Source: Ruminiclostridium herbifermentans
Lineage (GTDB): Bacteria > Bacillota > Clostridia > Acetivibrionales > DSM-1351
Assembly (NCBI RefSeq): GCF_005473905.2
Contig: NZ_CP061336.1
Coordinates: 2,348,501 to 2,412,500 of the forward strand
Reading direction: 5' to 3'
DNA: 64,000 bases
Shown here piece by piece: positions 18,149-25,542 of this stretch. Within the stretch, counting starts at the first letter, position 1, and the number at the start of each line of letters is the position of its first letter. Below the pieces are notes generated by a model. The model searched no databases, was not told the DNA's origin, and saw only the letters and a program-made list of their open reading frames with translations. Both the position numbers and the translations under genes were made by a program.

Positions 18149-18276
18149 ACTTTTCCTCCAAATAATAAAATTAGCATAACAATCAACCAAATTCACTTAC
18201 AAAATTATAAAATTAAAATTAGCATATTAATCAACCCAATTCACATACAAAGCTGAAAATTGAAACTATATATAAT

Positions 18277-18374
18277 TGAAACTACAAATAAAACTACATA
18301 TAAAACTACATATAAAACTACATATAAAACTACATATAAAACTACATATAAAACTACATATGAAACTACATATA
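18277..18374. repeat. 12-bp tandem repeat (about eight units of AAAACTACATAT)
   Basis: Near-perfect 12-bp units run through 18277-18374, just past the 3' end of the ATP-grasp gene. Because 12 is a multiple of three the array stays open in frame (Ile-Lys-Leu-His repeats), but this is not a credible protein. Confidence 0.8.
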
Positions 18375-18425
18375 TCCATTACAATGGAATTTTTTCATGA
18401 ATTTTTTATTGTACTCACAAATAAA

Positions 18426-19412
18426 CTAAAATCCCAAAAGATCAAGAACCTTTTTTTCAGCCTGTCTATTAATGCCTTTGTATGGGAAATCATGTATGTG
18501 GAGTGCTGGATTAAAATTTAATTCAATTATACTATAATTATCATTATTTGGTAATTCTTTAATATTATTAATGATAATATCTGCACCACAAATCTTTGCC
18601 CCTACAGCTTTAGCAGCCTCCACTGCAATTATTTTATACTCATTTATAATGTCATCAGTAAAATCTATACTATCTCCGCCTGTGCTTATATTTGAATTTT
18701 CACGCAGATATACTATTTCATTTTCTATAGGAATTGTGTTAAAATCTTTACCTTGAAATGCTAGGTATTCTTTCTCAATAACCCCTAAATTTATCTTCTC
18801 AAGTGGCGTAACATAGCCTTTTCCTCTTAAAGGATCTTTATTTTTTTCTTCAACAAGTTCTGTTATTGTATGCTTTCCATCTCCAGTAACATTAGCCGGA
18901 ACTCTGTGAAGTATTGCAATTACCTCATCATCTATAACCAAAAATCTATACTCTTTTCCTGAAATAAATTCTTCAACTAATACAGATTGGTCAAACTTAA
19001 ATGCCTGTTCTATAGCATTTTTTACATCATAATCGGTATAGGGATTCTTTAAAATTACAACACCTTGACCAAAATTAGTTGATTTTGGCTTAATTACAAT
19101 ATCTTTGCCTTTAAATTCTAAAGTCTTTGTTTTATAGTCATCAATGCTTTTAATTGTTTGACCGCTAGGTACATTCAGCGCTTTTTCTCTCAGAATAAGT
19201 TTTGTAACCTCTTTGTTTTCCATAATTAAAGGAGAAATATATCTATCAGCTGATGTACGAGTTGCCTGTTTCAAATATTCTATTTTATCGTCTTTAATTA
19301 ATCTGATAAAATTATCATCCCAATCCAACACTTCAACCTTAATACCTCTGTTTATTGCTTCCTTAATAATCATTTGTGTTGATAGTTCTAAAGACTCATA
19401 ACCCTTTAGCAT
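18426..19412 (-). CDS. ATP-grasp ligase, glutathione-synthetase half of a split GshF
   Basis: 328 residues. It matches the C-terminal ATP-grasp domain of bifunctional GshF: VIKPKSTNFGQGV (ATP lid), LVEEFISGKEYRFLV, GDGKHTITELVEEKN and IIELNFNPALHIH (metal binding). It should join glycine to gamma-glutamylcysteine. A good AAAGGATGGG site precedes the ATG, so it is a true separate gene and not a read-through fragment. It lies 80 bases after the glutamate-cysteine ligase gene, probably in the same transcript. Confidence 0.88.
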   Translation of the reverse strand: MLKGYESLELSTQMIIKEAINRGIKVEVLDWDDNFIRLIKDDKIEYLKQATRTSADRYISPLIMENKEVTKLILREKALNVPSGQTIKSIDDYKTKTLEFKGKDIVIKPKSTNFGQGVVILKNPYTDYDVKNAIEQAFKFDQSVLVEEFISGKEYRFLVIDDEVIAILHRVPANVTGDGKHTITELVEEKNKDPLRGKGYVTPLEKINLGVIEKEYLAFQGKDFNTIPIENEIVYLRENSNISTGGDSIDFTDDIINEYKIIAVEAAKAVGAKICGADIIINNIKELPNNDNYSIIELNFNPALHIHDFPYKGINRQAEKKVLDLLGF

Positions 19413-19492
19413 CTTTTATCCCATCCTTTGTAATATTTTACTTATTGTTATAAGCACTATAAAAAGAATTTTAACCAATAATTGTGTATATA

Positions 19493-20950
19493 CTAATTGC
19501 ATTGTTTTTTATATTCCAATGCTTTTCTTATGCCAAAAGAGATATAACTTTCTCCCATTGCTTTTATTTCATTTACAATTTTATTTGATGGCAGAAGTGA
19601 CTTGTCTTTTAGCTTTTGAGATTGGGTAATGACACACGCCATATATTTATTGCTATCTACGGCTGCATCCAAAACCTCTGCTAACTGAAAAAGTTTATTA
19701 AAAATTATTTGACCCCAATCTTCTAACAATACTTGACCATCAGTGTATTGATAAAGTTGTAACTTTGTTCTTCTGCCAGAAATAGCCACCAAATTATGAT
19801 TTTTATTAATTAGGTCTAACTCTTTTTGATTTATAAATTCATTGCTTTCAAAAAGACAAAATAGTATAAATACCTGTAAAAAATGCAGTTGTTCAAGACT
19901 TATTCCTATACTTTCAAAGGGATTTATATCTATTATGCGAACTTCAGCATAACTTACGCCTCTTTTTTCAATTGCATCCAACTGGCTTTCACCTTTTTCA
20001 GTAGCTTGCTTTAATCGAATTGGAGAATAGAATTCATTTTCTTTTTGCAGAATATTATCGTTAAGTTGAATCTGCTTTCCTTCTTTGATTATTCCAATCT
20101 TTGAGTACTTTTCGCTTTTAGTAGATAACATTGTCCTTATACTTTGTAGGTATTCATACTTATCGTTATAAGAAACTCCAAACTTATTTTGTTCATCATT
20201 TGAATAGCCTAAACGACTTACACGTAAGGATACAGCATATTTTTTATAATTATCAATGTAATTGCAGCATTCAGGATAACATTTTTTTAATGATTTTATT
20301 TCATTATTAATAACAGAATTAAAAGTATGATGTGAATTGGGTGAAGCTCCAAAAAGGTATATAAGTAGCCAACGATACCTTAAGAAGTTTCTTGCCATTG
20401 TGAAGTATACTTTATCAGTAAATTTAATTCTATCTTCGATGTTTCCAAAATACTTATATAGAACATCAAATAGCTCTTCGCTAAAAGATAAATTAAAATG
20501 TATGCCTGAAATCAACTGCATTTTTTTGCCATATCGATGTGCAAGTCCAAGTCTATATATTTCCTTCTCTTTGCCTTCGGGTGTATCGTCAAATTTTGCA
20601 ATTGGGATAAGTTCTTCTGAGGGAAGTTTTGGAGGCATACTTAATGGCCATAAGTACTCATTTTTTAGCTCATTATTAACCTTCAAAGTCAGTATTTTTA
20701 GATAATTATATGCTTCTTCCACTGAAGGAAACGGAGGTGTAATAAGTTCAATCTGACTTTCAGAAAAGTCTGTAGTAATCTCACTGTTTGAAATCTTATT
20801 GCCAAAGGCTGCTGGATGTTCTGTTAGCGCTAGACATCCATTTTCAGTAACTCTTTGAGACTCTCTCTCAATACCCCATTTTCCTTTTAGCAGAAGCTTA
20901 CTATCTGTTTTTGAAATTATATCTAATACATTTTCAAAATTCCAATTCAT
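19493..20950 (-). CDS. gshA: Glutamate-cysteine ligase (GshA, N-terminal half of GshF type)
   Basis: 485 residues covering the whole GCS fold: GKWGIERESQRV near the N terminus, HPAAFGN, ITTDFSESQIELITPP, ISGIHFNLSF and SYAEVRIIDINPF. It makes gamma-glutamylcysteine from glutamate and cysteine. The sequence resembles the GCS domain of GshF, where this domain is fused to the ATP-grasp domain found here in the next gene. The start follows GTGAGGG. The pair gives the cell the full glutathione pathway. Confidence 0.92.
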   Translation of the reverse strand: MNWNFENVLDIISKTDSKLLLKGKWGIERESQRVTENGCLALTEHPAAFGNKISNSEITTDFSESQIELITPPFPSVEEAYNYLKILTLKVNNELKNEYLWPLSMPPKLPSEELIPIAKFDDTPEGKEKEIYRLGLAHRYGKKMQLISGIHFNLSFSEELFDVLYKYFGNIEDRIKFTDKVYFTMARNFLRYRWLLIYLFGASPNSHHTFNSVINNEIKSLKKCYPECCNYIDNYKKYAVSLRVSRLGYSNDEQNKFGVSYNDKYEYLQSIRTMLSTKSEKYSKIGIIKEGKQIQLNDNILQKENEFYSPIRLKQATEKGESQLDAIEKRGVSYAEVRIIDINPFESIGISLEQLHFLQVFILFCLFESNEFINQKELDLINKNHNLVAISGRRTKLQLYQYTDGQVLLEDWGQIIFNKLFQLAEVLDAAVDSNKYMACVITQSQKLKDKSLLPSNKIVNEIKAMGESYISFGIRKALEYKKQCN

Positions 20951-21200
20951 AAAACCCTCACAATAACTAATTAATAATATTTTATAACTTTATAACTATT
21001 GAATAGCTTTTATTAAATTTATATTTACATAAATTTCTATTTGTAAATTTATGCTGATAATTTATTATGTGCACAAATATATCATGAATTACTTTTAGTA
21101 TTATTGTTCCAATAGGTTCTCAGTTTATTTTATAAATAAAGCTTTCCCTTTTTCGGGAATATGTAATCAAACCTGCATTTTCAAATCATTAAAATAATGA

Positions 21201-21300
21201 AAATTAGTTTAGTGAAGGTTTTAGTTTATTAAAAAAATTAGTTAAGCAAAGGGTTTTAAACAGTTTCTAAAATAAATTAGTTGAGTGAGGGTTTTAAGTA
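21201..21300. repeat. Degenerate repeats (AATTAGTT..GGTTTTA) in the gshA-SnoaL gap
   Basis: Three imperfect units begin AAATTAGTTTAGTGAAGG, AATTAGTTAAGCAAAGGG and AAATTAGTTGAGTGAGGG, spaced about 36-38 bases apart. No gene is seen between 20951 and 21346. Confidence 0.45.
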
Positions 21301-21346
21301 AAGTTTTCAAAAAATCATGAGGTATACAAAAAATTGTATTTAGTTT

Positions 21347-21760
21347 TTACGGTGTCGGTTGAATTATATTTTCTTCAAACAAAGCTTCAAACGTATTTGT
21401 AGCTCCACCATGTTCAATAATTTTACCATCGGCTATTTTATCAATATCAACACCAGTAAATGTCAATCTCTTGCCAGAAGGTTTCATACCTAACCACTCG
21501 CCTTTGTGTGTACCTTCAGCTATAAACTCAGATATAACATAGTCACCATCACAATATTGGCGAATTATTGTCATCTTAAAATCAGGATAAGTATTTCTTA
21601 CTTCTAATAGATGCTGCTTCATTCCTTCTATTCCAACCGGAATTACTTTTTCACCTATTCTAATTGTACAATTATTGTCTATATAGTTTGGAACCTCATC
21701 AATAAGGTTATTTGAAGTAACATTTTCATAGAAATACTTAATTTTTTCTTTTATATTCAT
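21347..21760 (-). CDS. SnoaL-like / NTF2-fold ester-cyclase-type protein
   Basis: 137 residues with the small alpha+beta fold of SnoaL-like polyketide cyclases: EGMKQHLLEVRNTYPDFKMT, then SEFIAEGTHKGEWLGMKPSG and a GKIIEHGG tail. Many such proteins are annotated as ester cyclases without known substrate. A GGAG lies 12-15 bases before the ATG. It is a single gene and nothing around it suggests polyketide work. Confidence 0.75.
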   Translation of the reverse strand: MNIKEKIKYFYENVTSNNLIDEVPNYIDNNCTIRIGEKVIPVGIEGMKQHLLEVRNTYPDFKMTIIRQYCDGDYVISEFIAEGTHKGEWLGMKPSGKRLTFTGVDIDKIADGKIIEHGGATNTFEALFEENIIQPTP

Positions 21761-21965
21761 AAGGCATGCACGCTCCTATATAAATTGATTTTATATACAA
21801 TTTTACCATAATATTTATAATTTATATATAGAAAAGGACTCAATATAAAAGACTAAATATAATACAGGAAACAACTTTTAACATATCAAGTGAGAAGTTT
21901 AATAGATACAAAGTATATTCTGTTTATACTATTACAAATATATCCAAATATAAAGTTAATTAAGA

Positions 21966-22022
21966 AAGGACTACCCAAACTAGTTTGTGAAACTTCATCA
22001 CAAACAGTATTGTGTAGTCCTT
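21966..22022 (-). terminator. Two-stem terminator after the SIS-domain gene
   Basis: The outer arms AAGGACTAC/GTAGTCCTT and the inner arms GTTTGTGA/TCACAAAC are perfect. On the minus strand it is followed by TTTCTT. It lies 44 bases past the stop. Confidence 0.75.
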
Positions 22023-22065
22023 ATAATTTATTACTTAATATACAGGATTTCTTATTAAAAGTAGT

Positions 22066-23103
22066 TTATCGTGTAATAGTAATCTTATTCAATCCTCTTG
22101 GACTGTCAGGATTTAGTCCTTTCAATAATGAAAGATTACATGCAAACATTTGAGCTACTACAACATTAAATAGTGGTGAAACATAATCACTGCATCCTTT
22201 AGGAATTTCAATGCTGCTATTACCCAACTTTAACAACTCTTGATTGTTTGATATAATTAATATATCAGCATCACTATTCTTTAATTTGTTAATCATTTCT
22301 AAAACATCTTTACAAGAAGGTCCTTCTGGTGCATATACAATAACAGGCATATCCCTTTCAACCATTGCAAAAGGCCCATGATGGAAATCAGAAGTTGCAA
22401 ATGCTTTAGCACGCACATACGTAGTCTCCTGTATTTTCAGAGCAGCTTCTAATGCAATTGAATAGTTAATACCTCTTGCAAGAACAAAACATTCCTTCAT
22501 AAATCGATACTTCTGTACTATCTCTTTAATAGTATCTGCTTTGTCAAATATATTGCTCATGATATCAGGTACATTTTTAAGTTCATTTAATAACTCATCA
22601 TTTTGTGCCCACTTTGCAATAAAGTTTATTAAAAGAAACACTGTGGAAGTAAACGTTTTTGTTGCAGCTACACTTTGTTCAACACTTGTATCACAGAAAA
22701 GATGATACTTTGATGTTTGAGCTAGTGGTGAATCCACAAAGTTAGTAACACTCATGGTAATTGCTCCCTGTTCTTTAGCAGCCTTCACTACTTCAATTGC
22801 GTCTGCTGCCTTTCCAGACTGGGAAATACCAATTACAAAGCAATTCTTCATATTTAATTTCTTGTTATACATTGTAAATACTGACGGAGCCGCCAATGAA
22901 ACAGGTATTCCGATTAAAGTCTCAATAGCGTATTTTGCATAAACTGCGGCATGATCTGATGTTCCTCTTGCAGCAATAATTACTGTTGAAATTTCACGAG
23001 ATTTCAAATCAGCTATTAGTTCATCGATAACTGCCATATTGGTAGTAACTGTTTTCTTTAAAACTTCTGGTTGTTCTAATATTTCTTCCCACATCTTAAC
23101 CAT
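22066..23103 (-). CDS. SIS-domain sugar isomerase/deaminase (GlmS C-terminal-like)
   Basis: About 345 residues made of two SIS domains. The first has AARGTSDHAA and GISQSGKAADA, the phosphosugar loop; the second has ARGINYSIALEAALKIQE and SDFHHGPFAM. This is the layout of the GlmS isomerase half, AgaS and FrlB-type proteins, without the glutaminase domain. In a NagR-regulated setting it most likely deaminates glucosamine-6-phosphate. The ATG at 23103 lies six bases after GAGGTG; the GTG upstream is part of that site. A NagR-like operator sits 58 bases upstream. Confidence 0.82.
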   Translation of the reverse strand: MVKMWEEILEQPEVLKKTVTTNMAVIDELIADLKSREISTVIIAARGTSDHAAVYAKYAIETLIGIPVSLAAPSVFTMYNKKLNMKNCFVIGISQSGKAADAIEVVKAAKEQGAITMSVTNFVDSPLAQTSKYHLFCDTSVEQSVAATKTFTSTVFLLINFIAKWAQNDELLNELKNVPDIMSNIFDKADTIKEIVQKYRFMKECFVLARGINYSIALEAALKIQETTYVRAKAFATSDFHHGPFAMVERDMPVIVYAPEGPSCKDVLEMINKLKNSDADILIISNNQELLKLGNSSIEIPKGCSDYVSPLFNVVVAQMFACNLSLLKGLNPDSPRGLNKITITR

Positions 23104-23160
23104 AAATATCACCTCGTATGTTTGTTTGAATTATTATGCTACATATAATACTTGAAGATT

Positions 23161-23184
23161 GTATAGTTGTATATACCACTATAC
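23161..23184. promoter_or_regulatory. Candidate NagR/HutC-type operator upstream of the SIS gene
   Basis: An imperfect palindrome with GTATAGT and ACTATAC arms around TGTATATACC. On the minus strand the centre reads TGGTATATACAA, close to the TGGTATAKACCA-type sites of NagR-like GntR regulators. It lies between the regulator gene (23221-23946) and the SIS start. Confidence 0.6.
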
Positions 23185-23220
23185 CTATTGTACTTCAGCT
23201 TTGATAAGAAATCAATAGTA

Positions 23221-23946
23221 TTAATTTTGCCCCATAAATATTCTAACGCTGTAGTTATACTTATCGGCACGGTAAATATCTCTTTCATAGAATAATTTAT
23301 CTCCATCTTTTGTATAACTTATACCTGAAATTTTAAGTACTGGAATTCCTGCTGAAAGTGCTAGCAGTTGACGATTCTCTTTACTAGCTTTTACTGCCTC
23401 AATTTTATTATCCATATAATTTATATCTATAGAATAATATGTCTTTAAAAGTTCATATAAGGATTTTGTTAAATCTAATTTATTAATATCTGGACAAAGT
23501 TTTTTAGGAATAAAAACTTCTTCTACTGCAATGGGAGTCTCATCTGCAAATCTAAGTCTTTTAATTCTAAACAATACTTGTTCCTGACTTAAATCCAATA
23601 TTTCTTTGATATCATAGTTAGTTTCTTCTGCAAACTCGAGTACCTTTGTTATTGGAACCATTCCTTGCCTTTTAACAGTTTCTGAAAAACTCATTATATT
23701 TCTTTGTTCAAATTTTGCATCGTTAACAAAAGTGCCCTTTCCCTTTTCACGGACTAAATATTTTTCGCTTGCTAATTGATTAATAGCCTGTCGTGCTGTC
23801 ATGCGACTGATTCCTAACATTTCGGAAAGTTCTCTTTCAGAAGGAATAATGCATCCAGGAGGATATTCACCGGACTTTATTTTATTTAATAAAATAGTTT
23901 TTAATTGATAGTATACAGGTATTGGACTTGTTTTATCTATATTCAT
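23221..23946 (-). CDS. GntR/HutC-family regulator (NagR/YvoA-like)
   Basis: About 241 residues. The N-terminal winged helix has SGEYPPGCIIPSERELSEML then SRMTARQAI, followed by a UTRA ligand domain (about 80-235) that binds phosphorylated sugars in this family. The pairing with a SIS-domain gene suggests glucosamine-6-phosphate or GlcNAc-6-phosphate as signal. The ATG at 23946 follows GTGGAGG; an upstream in-frame start is less likely. It is transcribed toward the SIS gene, with the operator between them. Confidence 0.85.
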   Translation of the reverse strand: MNIDKTSPIPVYYQLKTILLNKIKSGEYPPGCIIPSERELSEMLGISRMTARQAINQLASEKYLVREKGKGTFVNDAKFEQRNIMSFSETVKRQGMVPITKVLEFAEETNYDIKEILDLSQEQVLFRIKRLRFADETPIAVEEVFIPKKLCPDINKLDLTKSLYELLKTYYSIDINYMDNKIEAVKASKENRQLLALSAGIPVLKISGISYTKDGDKLFYERDIYRADKYNYSVRIFMGQN

Positions 23947-24098
23947 ATAGGCCTCCACAGCAATTAATCATAAAGATTAATAAATATATGTACATTATAA
24001 CCCAATTTATTAATACTAGCTAGAAATAACACTTATTAAGAAAAAAACTCTCAGTATATAAAAGTCTCATTATTAAATAAATAATTATTAAAAAGAAA

Positions 24099-24127
24099 TT
24101 GACATTCCTAATTTAGGAATATATAAT
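24099..24127 (+). promoter_or_regulatory. Consensus promoter whose spacer is a palindromic operator
   Basis: TTGACA (24099-24104), a spacer of exactly 17 bases and TATAAT (24122-24127) make a textbook SigA promoter. The dyad ATTCCTAATTTAGGAAT (24104-24120), 8+1+8 perfect, fills the spacer. A repressor bound there would block polymerase. It precedes the ROK gene at 24190, so autoregulation is likely. Confidence 0.75.
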
Positions 24128-24189
24128 TAAGTTAATTAATAAATGTCCTTTAATAATTATTTAAAATAAATATGTAAAGAGAGACAATT

Positions 24190-25314
24190 ATGAAACCATA
24201 TATCGCTTCAAATTTAAGAGATATGAATAGAAAAACTGTATTTGACTTGATAGCAAATGTTAGCGAAATTTCACGTTCAGAAATTTCGCAGATAACAGGT
24301 ATAAGTGCACCTACTGTTCTTAAGATTACAAACTATTTATGTGAAAACGGTTTCATAATAAATGCCGGAGAAGGTCAATCACCTCTTGGCAGAAAACCTC
24401 AGATGTTAAAGTTCAACCCAAACTTCGCCTACTCTATAGGTGTAGAGTATGAAGGTGATTATCTCAAAATGGGTATTGTAAACGTTGGTAGTGAAATTAT
24501 TCTCAAAAAAATAATACATGTTAAAAGTGATTTTGAAAATGTGGTAACACATATATTAATAGATAACGTAAAAAGTTTGATAGTTGAGTCAGGAATACCA
24601 AAAGACAAAATTCATGGAATTGCTTTAGGTCTTCCAGGTGCTGTAGACTTAGATAATGATGAAATACGATTAGGGCCTTTAGTTGGCGTTTGTAATACAT
24701 ATCCATTACATAAAATAATTGAAACAATCAAAGACGCATTAAATATATCCGTTTATGTATGTAATGATGTTAATGCTGCCTCTATAGGAGAATACATAAC
24801 TAGAAATCTCAAAAACGAAGATTTAGTTTATATATCTTTAGGTACTGGACTTGGAAGTGGAATTATCCTTGATGGAAATCTACGCTTTGGTAAGCACTTT
24901 ATAGCTGGTGAAATTGGATACCTTGTTTACGATAATAATTTTAAAACTTCTGAGTGTTTACCAGGCTCTTTGGAATCATTAATAAATCTTAATGCATTAA
25001 CATCAAAATTTAAAGATTTTGAAAACAGAATTAAGAATAGAACAAATATTAAAGAAATTATTGATTATATTGCTCCCTATCTCGCAACAACGATATTAAA
25101 TATAATTAGCATAGTTGATGTAAATCAAGTTGTCCTTGGAGGTATCATAATTGATATGTTAGGTAAAGAATTGTTAATCGAAGTTTCTGAGCAATTTAAA
25201 AAATTATCTGCTTTAGATGTAAATATTGATTTACGTAAATGCGATGAACCTGGCATAATAGGTATATCACATCTTATTACTAACGATTATATTAAAAATA
25301 TTTTCTTGTCATAA
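24190..25314 (+). CDS. ROK-family transcriptional repressor (NagC/XylR type)
   Basis: 374 residues. A MarR-like N-terminal helix-turn-helix (SEISQITGISAPTVLKI) is followed by GRKPQML and a ROK sugar-kinase fold with VCNDVNAASIGE, SLGTGLGSGI and HFIAGEIGY. The usual Cys-rich zinc motif of ROK proteins is not apparent after GEIGY, so the domain is probably sensing only. It has a near-perfect own promoter with an operator dyad. It may also control the deacetylase gene downstream or the amino-sugar genes behind it; this is inferred. Confidence 0.85.
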   Translation: MKPYIASNLRDMNRKTVFDLIANVSEISRSEISQITGISAPTVLKITNYLCENGFIINAGEGQSPLGRKPQMLKFNPNFAYSIGVEYEGDYLKMGIVNVGSEIILKKIIHVKSDFENVVTHILIDNVKSLIVESGIPKDKIHGIALGLPGAVDLDNDEIRLGPLVGVCNTYPLHKIIETIKDALNISVYVCNDVNAASIGEYITRNLKNEDLVYISLGTGLGSGIILDGNLRFGKHFIAGEIGYLVYDNNFKTSECLPGSLESLINLNALTSKFKDFENRIKNRTNIKEIIDYIAPYLATTILNIISIVDVNQVVLGGIIIDMLGKELLIEVSEQFKKLSALDVNIDLRKCDEPGIIGISHLITNDYIKNIFLS

Positions 25315-25542
25315 AAATAAATTTTAAACCAGAATAAATTAAATTTAAATATTGTCATATTAATTATACATATATTAGTACTTCTTTTATTACTTCAATT
25401 TATTACTTCTTTGTTGAGGCTCAAATTCTTATATAACATTTATTAATAAACTTAATTAATAAAATATTCATTAGTCTGTTATAGCTTTTTAAGAATCATT
25501 TTTTAAAGGCTACAGAAATAAATTACAAAAGGAGAGATTTAA

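Noticed and set aside
18276-18521. Plus-strand frame with Ile-Lys-Leu-His repeats as a protein
   Set aside because: It is only the 12-bp satellite read in frame, with no ribosome site, and it runs antisense into the ATP-grasp gene.
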